Shown here one piece after another: positions 35,338-43,862 of a stretch of 64,000 bases of DNA. A program made the position numbers and the translations under genes. The stretch is from the NCBI GenBank assembly GCA_035319185.1, contig DATHDF010000067.1, positions 12,999 to 76,998 of the forward strand, in the 5' to 3' direction. Under the pieces are notes generated by a model. It did not search any database and was not told the origin of the DNA. It worked only from the letters and a program-made list of their open reading frames with translations. Position 1 is the first letter of the stretch. Every line of letters begins with the position of its first letter. The DNA is from Fen-1308 sp035319185 (GTDB lineage: Bacteria; Nitrospirota; Thermodesulfovibrionia; Thermodesulfovibrionales; Dissulfurispiraceae).

Positions 35338-36600
35338 TTATACGAGATTTGTTTTGCGAGTCGATCTTAGCAGATAGAAAATCAGTTCATCGATCTTATC
35401 AAGCAGTTCCTTGAACTGACCGCCGTAACTCTTGGAATTAGTGAATAGCTTACTGCGCAACGCCTTGACTTGAGGGTCGTCCGTCTTGTCGTAAGTTATC
35501 ATGTGCCCGTTCTGGAGCTCCAGTCTCTCATGCAGCAGCAGGCGTTCAGCGTCCTCTTTAAAGGCAAGGAACATGTCCCGAATGCACTGCAATCGACCAT
35601 TGACAAAAGGATCGCCTGAACAGACATTGTCCGGGTATTCCGCTACAGCCCTTATCATTCCATGCAAAGTACAATATTCGAGGCCTCTGATGCCGCGCCT
35701 CCACTGCAAAATAAATCTGTTACGGCAAAACCAGAGAAAATGCCTCTCCCCAAAAGCTAACAGGGACTCGGCGGCCCCGGTCAGGTCCGAAACATAGCTA
35801 TGCATCGGCGTGCTGTAAGAGACATTTCGCTCCTCGACAGCATCGCATTTTACAGGCGCGGCGCCGGCAAGATATTCCCACAATTTTTCAAGAACTGTTC
35901 TGCCTCCGGCATCGTCAGGCGTGTCGAAATGCACAAGTGACAGCATGACTTTCCCCCTGCCGCACCTGCCTTCGACTACTGCAGGCTGCCCTTTCAGGCG
36001 ATCGGGGTCCAGGTTGATCCCGTAAGATTGTTCGAGCGCAGACCAGCTGCCATGATATTTCAGGACATCGCCGACGTTCAAATCGGAGCTGTAGGACCCC
36101 GGCAAGGCTTCGGCATAGGTTGCGAGCACATGTACCGCAGGGTCGGCAATCGACAGCTGCGATGGCCACCAGACATGAAAGTCGGCTTCGGACGTGCCGG
36201 TCCATATCGAATGGGCCTTGAGACTGAAGCGGGCCTTTCCGCTGAAGCTCGGCACGCGGTGTTTTGTCGGCACACGGTTTATGTTCAACAGACCCATACC
36301 ATCAATAGTTGCAAGACCGGCTCCACCGCAGAAACCAAGGTAGTTCCCCCCATTCTCGACGAACCGCCTGACTTCCCTCACGCCTGCGTCCCCCAGCGCC
36401 TTAAGCTTGTTTGAAGCCCACCCGCCCGGGACAAAAAGCATGGCGTAGTTGTCCAGATTTCCGGCCCTGACATCAGCAGACCGGATTAGATCGAAAGGGA
36501 GTCTTGCGGACCTGAGGGCTTCGAAGGCCATCAGCCCCCATAAATAGGATTCATCCCAAAGAAAGGCACATGGCTGCGATGCTTCAGCGTTTTGATTCAT
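35338..36600 (-). CDS. BPL_N (glutamine-amidotransferase-like) domain protein with unknown C-terminal half
   Basis: 420 residues. The N-terminal 250 residues are a class-I amidotransferase-like fold of the BPL_N type: AFLWDESYLWGLMAFEALRS, MLFVPGGWASNKLKALGD, GGNYLGFCGGAGLATIDGMG (Cys at the nucleophile position), VPTKHRVPSFSGKARFS and a later GRGKVMLSLVHFDTPDDAGG. The C-terminal 170 residues (FLWFCRNRFILQWRRGIRGL, then EYCTLHGMIRAV and FKEDAERLLLHERLELQNGH) are helical and unassigned. The ATG lies 17 nt inside the cbiGH gene, so it is made together with corrin enzymes. A role in cobamide synthesis or transport is possible but not shown. Confidence 0.7.
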   Translation of the reverse strand: MNQNAEASQPCAFLWDESYLWGLMAFEALRSARLPFDLIRSADVRAGNLDNYAMLFVPGGWASNKLKALGDAGVREVRRFVENGGNYLGFCGGAGLATIDGMGLLNINRVPTKHRVPSFSGKARFSLKAHSIWTGTSEADFHVWWPSQLSIADPAVHVLATYAEALPGSYSSDLNVGDVLKYHGSWSALEQSYGINLDPDRLKGQPAVVEGRCGRGKVMLSLVHFDTPDDAGGRTVLEKLWEYLAGAAPVKCDAVEERNVSYSTPMHSYVSDLTGAAESLLAFGERHFLWFCRNRFILQWRRGIRGLEYCTLHGMIRAVAEYPDNVCSGDPFVNGRLQCIRDMFLAFKEDAERLLLHERLELQNGHMITYDKTDDPQVKALRSKLFTNSKSYGGQFKELLDKIDELIFYLLRSTRKTNLV

Positions 36601-38356
36601 ATCCCCTGGGGGTCAGCATACAGCCGTTCCAAACATAGGTTTTCGAGTTGCCGAAGATTACGGTAGTCTGCATATCCACATTCTGATCAAGCACGCTGCG
36701 CATGTCTGTAATTGTGACCTTCTGTCCTGTTCGCATAGCGCTTTTGACAACACCTACTGGGGTTCCCGGCTTTCTGTACTTGGCTATAATTCTGACTGCA
36801 TGGCTGAAATGCTCGACCCTGCCCCTGCTTTTGGGATTGTAAAGAACTATCACGAAATCGGATGAGGCTGCGGCATTCAGCCGCTCCTCTATGAGATTCC
36901 ATGGGGTCAGCCTGTCCGAAAGGCTAATCGAGGCGAAATCATGCATCAAAGGCGCGCCAAGCAGTGCTGCGGCTGCATTTAGCGCCGATATGCCGGGCAC
37001 GATTTCGACAGCCGGCGGGAACTCGGAATGAGCAGCCGTGTCTTTCAGCATCTCGAATACAGGACCGGCCATGGCATAGATGCCAGGGTCCCCGCCGCTG
37101 ATAACAGCCACCCTCTTTCCAGCAAGGGCCAGTTCCACCGCCTTGCGGCAGCGTGCTATTTCCCTGGTCATGCCGGTCGAAAAGACCTCTTTTCCGGCTA
37201 TCAGTTCCGGGATAAGCTCCAGATAAGTATCATATCCGACAACGACATCGGACTTCTCTATGACCCTCCTTGCCCGCGGCGTGATATGTTCCAGGTTGCC
37301 GGGACCGATGCCTACCACGTAAAGCTTCCCCTCCTGCGGGACCTTCTCGGGCTCATTCGTTGCTGCCTCCTTTAAGGCGACGGAGACCGTCACATTCCCG
37401 GATTTCCGCTTGGGCAGAAGGAGCCTTGACGCGCCTGAGGCGAGTAATGCAGCCGGTTCGGAAACTGCGTAGGCGCCGGTAGCCTTGAATACGGTTTCCG
37501 ACTTCGCAACGCCTCCAACTGTGTTGAGTCCGGCCGCAGGAAAAGACAGAAGCGGAAAGCCGTATTTTGCCGCAAACTTCACAAGACCCGGTTCGGCGGC
37601 CTTTATGTCGATCGTCGCAAGCGAGTGAATTGACAGGAATGAAAGGTTGTGTTCCAGCAATATCAACCTAACGGTACTCTCTATTTCGTCTGCCTGAGTC
37701 GCGCTGTTGCATCCGATGCCGACGACCAGATTTTTCGGCCTCAGAAGCAGTTGGTCCTTGACGCACGATCCGCAGATCTCAACACTCTGCTTCTTTGTCA
37801 CCAGGATGTCGGCATTTCTGGGGTCCTGCTCCAGCGCAAATTCCCTAGGCAATGAAATATCGATCTCCGAAAAGACTGACAGCTTCTCCTCGTTGAGGAG
37901 CCTGGTAGCAACGCGGGGCAGTGAGTCCCAATTCTCTATGACAAGCCCGTTGGACTGCGCCCAGAGGTCAATCGAGGGCAGACTGTTGACATCCGATGCC
38001 GTAGTAATAACAGGCTCCGCCCCGAGCCGCGAAGCGATTTCCCGCGACAGCTCATTTGCGCCTCCCAGATGCCCTCCAACAAGGCTTATAACATGACGGG
38101 CCTTTTCATCTATCACGATAACTGCCGGGTCGGCTTTTTTGTCTTTGAGAAAAGTCGCAATGGTCCGGACAACAATGCCGGATGCCATTATAAAAATCAA
38201 TGACCTCCTCTTCGACCATAGACCGGGGATCAGGGCAGGGCTGAATTCCAGAATTTCGGCGCCGGGCAAGAAACTGCTGATCCGGTCTGCAAGTACTCGT
38301 CCCTTGCCGGTTATATACAAGATTACAGGAGCTGTCTTGGTGGAGCTAATTTCCAC
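36584..38356 (-). CDS. CbiG-CbiH fusion: cobalt-precorrin-5A hydrolase and precorrin-3B C17-methyltransferase
   Basis: 590 residues. The first 330 residues are CbiG: IFIMASGIVVRTIATFLKDK, VIDEKARHVISLVGGHLGGA, NELSREIAS and VVGIGCNSATQADEIES with AEPGLVKFAAKYGFPL. From about residue 347 a SAM-dependent tetrapyrrole methylase (CbiH) begins: LYVVGIGPGNLEHITPRARR, SDVVVGYDTYLELIPEL, GVSGGDPGIY-like VISGGDPGIYAMAG, and EIVPGISALNAAAALLGAPL. CbiH methylates C17 with ring contraction; CbiG opens the delta-lactone that results, so joining them makes sense for passing intermediates. The gene follows cbiF by 17 nt and overlaps the BPL_N gene. Confidence 0.92.
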   Translation of the reverse strand: MEISSTKTAPVILYITGKGRVLADRISSFLPGAEILEFSPALIPGLWSKRRSLIFIMASGIVVRTIATFLKDKKADPAVIVIDEKARHVISLVGGHLGGANELSREIASRLGAEPVITTASDVNSLPSIDLWAQSNGLVIENWDSLPRVATRLLNEEKLSVFSEIDISLPREFALEQDPRNADILVTKKQSVEICGSCVKDQLLLRPKNLVVGIGCNSATQADEIESTVRLILLEHNLSFLSIHSLATIDIKAAEPGLVKFAAKYGFPLLSFPAAGLNTVGGVAKSETVFKATGAYAVSEPAALLASGASRLLLPKRKSGNVTVSVALKEAATNEPEKVPQEGKLYVVGIGPGNLEHITPRARRVIEKSDVVVGYDTYLELIPELIAGKEVFSTGMTREIARCRKAVELALAGKRVAVISGGDPGIYAMAGPVFEMLKDTAAHSEFPPAVEIVPGISALNAAAALLGAPLMHDFASISLSDRLTPWNLIEERLNAAASSDFVIVLYNPKSRGRVEHFSHAVRIIAKYRKPGTPVGVVKSAMRTGQKVTITDMRSVLDQNVDMQTTVIFGNSKTYVWNGCMLTPRGYESKR

Positions 38357-38373
38357 AGTCCCTCCGTCAAAAA

Positions 38374-39138
38374 TTATTGCGAAGCCTTCCTGAATTCATG
38401 ACTGAAGGCCTTGTCATAGAGCAGCGACGTTTTACCCACCGGGCCTATTGAAGCCCGAAAGGCCTCACCCACATAGACAAGAGCCGTCTTGGATATCCCG
38501 GCTTCTTTCACTTTCGAGGCGATATCACGAAGCATCCCCCGCACGACCCTTTGCTCCGGCCATGTCGCCTTCTCGATAACGATTGCAGGGGTGGTCTCCG
38601 AATACCCTTTCAGCAGCTCTTTCACAAGTTCATCTATCATTCCAACGCTCAGAAATATTACCATTGTGGCCCTGTGGCCGGCGAGCTTGCCGATCCCTTC
38701 CTCTTCCGGCACGGGCGTCTTTCCAGCCATCCTGGTAAAGATTACCGTTTGACTTATTTCAGGGATGGTCAGCTCCTGACCAAGAACAGCGGCGCCAGCG
38801 AGTCCGGATGACACCCCCGGGATTACCTCGCAGTCTATGCCGAGCGCCCTGAGCCTTTCAATCTGCTCCGAAATGGCCCCATACAGTGATGGATCGCCGG
38901 TATGCAGCCTTGCAACATTTTTCCCATCCTTGACAGCCCTTTCCATTACACCTACGATCTCATCCAGGTTCATAGAGGCCGAGTCGTGCAGCTCCCCGCT
39001 CAGCCCGTCAAGAAGCGCCCTGTTGACAAGGCTTCCGGCGAATATGACCACATCCGCGTTTTTCAGAAGCCTGGCACCCTTGACAGTTATCAATTCAGGG
39101 TCGCCCGGACCGGCGCCGATAAAGGAAACTTTAGCCAT
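38374..39138 (-). CDS. cbiF: Cobalt-precorrin-4 C11-methyltransferase CbiF
   Basis: 254 residues of the tetrapyrrole methylase family. VSFIGAGPGDPELITVKGAR with LLKNADVVIFAGSLVN, HTGDPSLYGAISEQI and CEVIPGVSSGLAGAAVLGQE are SAM and substrate loops; the family-typical ELTIPEISQTVIFTRMAGKT distinguishes CbiF/CobM from CbiH and CbiL. It transfers a methyl group from SAM to C11 of cobalt-precorrin-4. The start ATG overlaps the stop of the HD gene (39131-39138), the downstream partner cbiGH is 17 nt away, so translation is coupled along the block. Confidence 0.95.
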   Translation of the reverse strand: MAKVSFIGAGPGDPELITVKGARLLKNADVVIFAGSLVNRALLDGLSGELHDSASMNLDEIVGVMERAVKDGKNVARLHTGDPSLYGAISEQIERLRALGIDCEVIPGVSSGLAGAAVLGQELTIPEISQTVIFTRMAGKTPVPEEEGIGKLAGHRATMVIFLSVGMIDELVKELLKGYSETTPAIVIEKATWPEQRVVRGMLRDIASKVKEAGISKTALVYVGEAFRASIGPVGKTSLLYDKAFSHEFRKASQ

Positions 39139-39916
39139 TCAGCCTCTCGTCAACATAAGACTGCACGATTTTGACCGCTGACAAGACCTCTTCAGTCCGC
39201 GGAAGGGTTGAGGAGATCCCGGCGATATATCCTCTTTCCTTGAGGATGATGAAAGATGTCCGGAAATTCAGGTCAAATACCCATGAAAGTTGCAGGAGTT
39301 TAAAGTCATTCAAAGTCTTGAGCTGCGCGAGAGATGCGATTTTGCGGCTTTGCAGGCCCGACAATATCTCCCTTGAATAGGACGGCATATCCGGCAGGCC
39401 GAGCCCCACAGCCTCCGGCTTGCGTTCTTCAGGGGTCTCGTAATATTCGATGAAAACCCTCCATATGTCCAGCTTGTCGGCATCGCGAATTAGCTTCAGA
39501 AATAAGAGCGTTTCCGGATCAGATATGTCTGCAATCGAGAATGCATTGTGCAGTCGGACGGCATCGAAGATTATGGTCCGCTCATGTAACGGCAGCCGGT
39601 CGAGCACCTTTTCATCTTTCAGCACGGTCGATCCCAGCGGACCATGATTAATTGATGCGCTGTCTCTGAAGGTCTTATATTTAGCATACTGAGGGAAGCG
39701 GCCCACGTCGTGAAAAAGCGCGACTGCCTCAGCCATACGCATCCGGCTTGAGTCCAGCGACTCCCCCTTGGCTACGGATATGATATTGGCACAGACCTGT
39801 CCGGTATGCATCTCCTTCAATTCAATATTTCTCTGCTCCATCTCATCATTCAGACAAAATGACTTGCAGTAGGACGCAAACCACGCCCTGAAATATTCCA
39901 GATCGCTTCCGGTCAT
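39131..39916 (-). CDS. HD-domain phosphohydrolase-like protein within the cobalamin block
   Basis: 261 residues. The HD signature is visible as HTGQVCANI (His near 38), ALFHDVGRFPQ (HD near 69), INHGPLGS, and RDADKLDIWRVF (Asp). These residues bind two metal ions in HD phosphohydrolases. The C-terminal half is helical. The gene overlaps cbiL by 4 nt upstream and cbiF by 8 nt downstream, so it is co-made with them. Nothing in the known Cbi pathway requires an HD hydrolase; removal of a phosphate, nucleotide turnover, or a moonlighting job are possible. The family has many corrinoid-locus-linked members that remain unassigned, so function is unknown. Confidence 0.85.
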   Translation of the reverse strand: MTGSDLEYFRAWFASYCKSFCLNDEMEQRNIELKEMHTGQVCANIISVAKGESLDSSRMRMAEAVALFHDVGRFPQYAKYKTFRDSASINHGPLGSTVLKDEKVLDRLPLHERTIIFDAVRLHNAFSIADISDPETLLFLKLIRDADKLDIWRVFIEYYETPEERKPEAVGLGLPDMPSYSREILSGLQSRKIASLAQLKTLNDFKLLQLSWVFDLNFRTSFIILKERGYIAGISSTLPRTEEVLSAVKIVQSYVDERLNG

Positions 39917-40641
39917 CCCCTCGCCTGTCTCCTGGCTATGATGAGCGAAAAATAGCTGAGGTCTTCCTTCCTGACGGCGCCCAGGCCTCTGATAACAGCC
40001 TCTTCGCGCATGCCCGCCTTCGAGATGTAAACAGCGCTTTCAGCAAGGCCGGCCTCCGTCAGATACCTGGATACGGTGTCGAAAACCCTGTTCACTTTCA
40101 TAAGGACAACCGTGTCGAATTCCGAAAGGACCCTGCCGAGGTCTCCCGCGTAAGCTGCAGGGATAATTGCTATCTTCTCGTCCGCAAGCCCCAGAGATAT
40201 GCCTGATCGGGCTGCGGCTGCGGTAATTGACGACACGCCCGGGATAATGTCGATGAAAATGTCCGGCTTAAGGTCCATAAGCCGGTCGTACAGATAAAAG
40301 AATGTGCTATAAATGGTCGGGTCGCCGATGGTAATGAAAGCAACATCAATGCCCTTTTCCAATCTCTTCAAAATATTCGCCGCTGTCTCATTCCAGCGCT
40401 CCGGCAATTCATCATCCGCCGCATCGGACCGCGTCTTTTTCATAGGGAAGTAAGCTTCGACAATGTCCTTGCCACTGAGATCTACAACACCTTCGATTAT
40501 CGACAGAGCCAGGCTGCTTCCTTCTTCACGGCCCCTGGGCACGCATATACAGGACACCTGCCTGAGTATCCTGGCTGCCTTGATTGTCATCAAGTCCGGA
40601 TCACCCGGCCCGACGCCCACAACGTAAAGTTTTCCCGTCAT
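39913..40641 (-). CDS. cbiL: Cobalt-factor II / precorrin-2 C20-methyltransferase CbiL
   Basis: 242 residues. LYVVGVGPGDPDLMTIKAAR and SCICVPRGREEGSSLA, VAFITIGDPTIYSTFFYLYD, DIIPGVSSITAAAARSGISL and LADEKIAIIPA are typical of the CbiL/CobI subgroup of tetrapyrrole methylases, with the SxxxxxIIExx-type insertion (SLALSIIEGVVDLSGKDIVE) before residue 70. It adds the methyl at C20 of cobalt-factor II, the first methylation after cobalt insertion by CbiX. First gene of the cbiL-HD-cbiF-cbiGH-BPL_N block. A consensus -35 TTGACA (40714-40719, minus strand) lies about 75 nt upstream, with a weak -10. Confidence 0.94.
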   Translation of the reverse strand: MTGKLYVVGVGPGDPDLMTIKAARILRQVSCICVPRGREEGSSLALSIIEGVVDLSGKDIVEAYFPMKKTRSDAADDELPERWNETAANILKRLEKGIDVAFITIGDPTIYSTFFYLYDRLMDLKPDIFIDIIPGVSSITAAAARSGISLGLADEKIAIIPAAYAGDLGRVLSEFDTVVLMKVNRVFDTVSRYLTEAGLAESAVYISKAGMREEAVIRGLGAVRKEDLSYFSLIIARRQARG

Positions 40642-40768
40642 TATTGGTTTTGCAAGAGGCAGATCTCTATCCCTTAAACAGTGATCCTATATGATGGTGT
40701 ACGTATGTGTTTTTGTCAACAGAAAGCGGCTTTTGCAGCAGCAGAGAAGCGGACGTGGGGAAAATTTA

Positions 40769-40794
40769 CAAGGGACGGTGCAGGCCGTCCCTTG
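40769..40794 (-). terminator. Hairpin after the His/Arg/Tyr-rich secreted protein gene
   Basis: CAAGGGACGG (40769-40778) and CCGTCCCTTG (40785-40794) form a perfect 10-bp stem with a 6-nt loop, 28 nt past the stop of the minus-strand gene 40822-41166. On that strand it is followed by TAAATTTT, a weak T-rich tail, consistent with an intrinsic terminator. Confidence 0.7.
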
Positions 40795-40821
40795 CCGAAC
40801 TGTTAGTGTTTTGTCATTTGA

Positions 40822-41166
40822 CTAGCGGTAGTCACGATATCCGTCCCAGTGCCTGTCGGCCCTGTGCCTGCGCCAGTCGTCATGGCGGTCCCGGTATCTG
40901 TCATGGTCCCACCGATGGTGATGGCGCCAATAAGGCTCTTCATATATAACGCGATGATATCCGGCCGGCACAGGTCGATAATACGTCTCGGTCTCGACAA
41001 CGGCAGGCACAACTCGTTCATGATATACCGGTATCGGCGCCGGAACGATAATTCCCGGCAGCGGTGCGAAAACCCCAACATGAACATCGACCCCAGCCGA
41101 ACTCTGACTCGCAAAACCTGCAAGCATAACTGTTACGGCTCCGATTATCAATAATGCCTTTTTCAT
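40822..41166 (-). CDS. Small exported His/Arg/Tyr/Asp-rich protein
   Basis: 114 residues from ATG 41166, with GAGGAGG about 6 nt upstream. Signal peptide KKALLIIGAVTVMLAGFASQ, cleaved near SSA-GVD. The mature part is proline-rich (GIIVPAPIPVYHERVVPAVV) and then strongly charged: YWRHHHRWDHDRYRDRHDDW and RRHRADRHWDG. Such His/Asp/Arg-rich tails can bind metals. Proteins of this type (YxxxPxxxVYxxxPY then H/R/Y repeats) are common in periplasm of Gram-negatives with unknown function. A strong hairpin follows the gene, so it is probably monocistronic. The larger 225-codon frame upstream of it is not expected to be used. Confidence 0.7.
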   Translation of the reverse strand: MKKALLIIGAVTVMLAGFASQSSAGVDVHVGVFAPLPGIIVPAPIPVYHERVVPAVVETETYYRPVPAGYHRVIYEEPYWRHHHRWDHDRYRDRHDDWRRHRADRHWDGYRDYR

Positions 41167-41266
41167 CTCTTCCTCCTCTGAATCCGTTTTTATTTCTCTC
41201 TCTTCTTGATTCGAGGATACCAGATGATTGTGTGCACGGTGCGAAGGAATTATGAAGAATTGTGAC

Positions 41267-42928
41267 CTATGGATGGGGCTGAGGGACTGCGCCATTGTAG
41301 AACACCTCGCATTTGCCGCCTTCAAGCAGTCGCTTCGCCTTCGAATAAAGACCGATGATCGGCCCTGCCAGGGATTCGATCGTGCTGACCGTCCCGATCT
41401 CAGGGCTGCCAAAAGGGCCGCTGATCGGCTGCTTGAATTTGGCACAGCCCCTGCTGTCCAGAATTGCAATTGTGACTTTTTCATAATGTTCGCTAACAAG
41501 GTTCAGCCTGCCTTTAAGCGCCACGCGGTGATGGGGAGTGGATAAGGCACAGTCGACAGCTTCGGCTCTGCCGTCTTTTATCTTCCAGCTGGACACAAGT
41601 TTTGTTATGACTCCGTGGCCACCTCTGGTCTGAAGGTAAAGGTCGCCGTAACGGTATCCCTTTAGCGCAGCGGTGCTGAGAGGCCCCGCAACAAAAAAGG
41701 CCCCGAGATCTACAAGATTGAACTCCTGGCTTGTCTCATACTTCGTGAGGACTTTATCCAAGTCCATGGAATGGACGGTCAGATGTTCTCCTGCAATGGA
41801 GAAAGTGCCCCCAATGCCGGAAAGCAGCGGACTCCTGCCTCTTTCCCTGATCAGCAATGACGTGGTGAAATCAGCCCTTCCACCGATTGTCTTTCTGCCG
41901 CCGAATGCTCCTGCAAATTCTTCGAAGTCCAGCGTCGATATCTTCAGGTTGATCTTATATTTTGCGTCAACGCCCGACATGTCCGCTTCTGCGCTGCCGT
42001 CGCCCTTCCCTCCGAACACTTGCAGAGTCAGTGGTTCTAATATGTACAGTCCGTCATGGACCTTAAGCCCTGACCGGACATCTTCAAATTTGAGGTTCCC
42101 TCTTTGCAGTCTATCGCATCTAATGTCTCCACCGAACGAGATCGCCTTTAGCGCACCGCCCGGCGTATCAGCTATGGTAAGGTTCCTGGCGGATACGGTG
42201 ACACCGGTTAGCTCGGTTACATTTGATGTTGAAGATGCGTTATAAATGAATGATGATGCCGTTAACGGTTCCAAATTGAACACACCGGCGGCAACCGACA
42301 CGGGTGCCTTGATATCAACGGCCTTGAAATCCTTATGGAGGGCCTCTCTGCAGGAGAGGGTCCCTGTCAGAGAAAGATTCTTGATAAGCGCTCCGGCAGT
42401 ATCCGATATTTTGAGGCCCCTGGCGGAAAGTTCCAATCCCTTTAATGTCAGCTGCTCTCCGCCATGCTGATCGAGATATGTGAAGCTGCCTTTGGTCAAT
42501 ATGAGATCATTTAAGTCGAAGGGCGGCCCCGGGCCTCTTGATGCCGAGGGTCGAAGGTTTTCATAATTATAGTTGCCTTGCACGTCCCTGATGATCCTGA
42601 TTGATGGACTTTCAAGGCGTCCGCCCGAAAATTTCAGCTCCCTTCTGAGCAGACTTTTCAAATCCGAACTTAGCGTCAGTTTGCTGATCGAAAGGAATTC
42701 GCCTCCACGTCCTGATACATGCACATCACCGGCTGATATGCCAAGGGGAACGAAAGCCAGGCCGACCCTCCCCCTGATCTTGAAATCAAGGCCCACGGCG
42801 TCGGAGACAGCACTCTCTATGGCAGATTTATAGGAATTTACATCGACAAGAAGAACCGCTGCAACCGCTGCTGCAATGAATGCGGCGCTAAGGACAGCAA
42901 TTATTATGGGAGCTTTTTTTGACCGCAT
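41267..42928 (-). CDS. AsmA-family protein
   Basis: 553 residues. An N-terminal membrane anchor (APIIIAVLSAAFIAAAVAAV, then LLVDVNSYKSAIESAVSDAV) is followed by TGLDFKIRGRVGLAF-like VGLDFKIRGRVGLAFVPLGI, the opening of AsmA domains. Its long beta-rich body has repeated GTLSC and FxGxGDGSAE motifs and, near the C-terminus, LKGRLNLVSEHYEKV. AsmA-like proteins form hydrophobic-groove bridges between inner and outer membrane for phospholipid transport. Adjacent mlaE-mlaF-mlaD-mlaC-mlaA on the same strand, with only 17 nt to mlaA, supports a role in the same outer-membrane lipid traffic. The end of the gene runs close to a hypothetical exported protein. Confidence 0.88.
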   Translation of the reverse strand: MRSKKAPIIIAVLSAAFIAAAVAAVLLVDVNSYKSAIESAVSDAVGLDFKIRGRVGLAFVPLGISAGDVHVSGRGGEFLSISKLTLSSDLKSLLRRELKFSGGRLESPSIRIIRDVQGNYNYENLRPSASRGPGPPFDLNDLILTKGSFTYLDQHGGEQLTLKGLELSARGLKISDTAGALIKNLSLTGTLSCREALHKDFKAVDIKAPVSVAAGVFNLEPLTASSFIYNASSTSNVTELTGVTVSARNLTIADTPGGALKAISFGGDIRCDRLQRGNLKFEDVRSGLKVHDGLYILEPLTLQVFGGKGDGSAEADMSGVDAKYKINLKISTLDFEEFAGAFGGRKTIGGRADFTTSLLIRERGRSPLLSGIGGTFSIAGEHLTVHSMDLDKVLTKYETSQEFNLVDLGAFFVAGPLSTAALKGYRYGDLYLQTRGGHGVITKLVSSWKIKDGRAEAVDCALSTPHHRVALKGRLNLVSEHYEKVTIAILDSRGCAKFKQPISGPFGSPEIGTVSTIESLAGPIIGLYSKAKRLLEGGKCEVFYNGAVPQPHP

Positions 42929-42945
42929 TCACTGCCGCTGTCGGG

Positions 42946-43830
42946 CTACCTGTTGGACTCCTCTACTGCTTTCTGCCTGCTCTGAACAAAGGCATCGCGC
43001 ATCGATACGTACGGATCTATGGCTGCCTCTTTGAAAGATTCATAGTCGCCAATCCTGAAAGAGGTTGAATTCACCCTTTCATGCGCAATGATGCCAAGCT
43101 TCTGACCGAAGGTAAGATTGGAGCTCTTTACGTAGGTAAGCGGGTGCATCAGCCGGTCGCCGACGAGCCCTATGCCGTCGCGTATCGATGACGGCCCGAA
43201 AACGGGCAATACCAGATATATGCCATGGCCAATTCCATAGTGGCCGAGGGTCTGACCGAAATCCGCATCCTGTTTCTTGATTCCCAATGCCTTATCCGCC
43301 ATGTCGCCCATGCCACCTATTCCTGCGAACGAATTGAAGGCAAACCTTACGAACTCGTTTCCCGCAGCCTTGAGCCTCAGCTGCAGGAGGTTATTAACGA
43401 TTCTCGCGGGTGACCACAGGTTATCGTAGACATTGGCAAACGCAAACCTGAATTCTTCAGGCACGACATGAGAGTATGCCTGCGTTACGGGTTTGATACC
43501 CCAGAAATAGAGCTTGTCGTTGAACTGGAATACAACCTTGTTCAATGGGGCAAGAGGGTCCGCAATATGCCCCGCCCGACCTTCTTCAGCATCCCTTTCA
43601 TCTTCGGCTTGCGCCGTTTCCGGCGCCTGCTCTTCAGCCGAATCCTTATCAGCCAGCGCAATCATTACTTCTTCCAACCTGGCTTGAGCCTCGGAAAACT
43701 CCGCTGCATCAGGACCTTGCAGCCGCTCTGCGGTTTGAAGGGCAGAGGCCGCGTCAAAGGCATGCGCCGCAGGAATCGCAAGACAGAGCATAACAGGCAG
43801 TATGAATATAGCAACCGGCGATAGTTTCAT
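42946..43830 (-). CDS. mlaA: MlaA family outer-membrane phospholipid-removal protein
   Basis: 294 residues from ATG 43830, preceded by GGGAG; a start 9 codons earlier lacks a site. A signal peptide (SPVAIFILPVMLCLAIPAAH) without a clear lipobox Cys is followed by an Ala/Glu-rich linker (about 60 residues) and the MlaA core: DPLAPLNKVVFQFNDKLYFW, FAFANVYDNLWSPARIVNNL, GNEFVRFAFNSFAGIGGMGD, DADFGQTLGHYGIGHGIYLV and PVFGPSSIRDGIGL. In E. coli MlaA is a lipoprotein ring that removes phospholipid from the outer leaflet and hands it to MlaC; the missing lipobox is notable. Operon with mlaC (33 nt upstream). Confidence 0.9.
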   Translation of the reverse strand: MKLSPVAIFILPVMLCLAIPAAHAFDAASALQTAERLQGPDAAEFSEAQARLEEVMIALADKDSAEEQAPETAQAEDERDAEEGRAGHIADPLAPLNKVVFQFNDKLYFWGIKPVTQAYSHVVPEEFRFAFANVYDNLWSPARIVNNLLQLRLKAAGNEFVRFAFNSFAGIGGMGDMADKALGIKKQDADFGQTLGHYGIGHGIYLVLPVFGPSSIRDGIGLVGDRLMHPLTYVKSSNLTFGQKLGIIAHERVNSTSFRIGDYESFKEAAIDPYVSMRDAFVQSRQKAVEESNR

Positions 43831-43862
43831 AAATTCTCCCTTAGCAATCTTTTCCACGCGGC

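Noticed and set aside
40822..41499. 225-residue form of the His/Arg-rich exported protein
   Set aside because: The signal peptide and GAGGAGG site place the start at 41166; the extra residues are antisense to the AsmA gene end.
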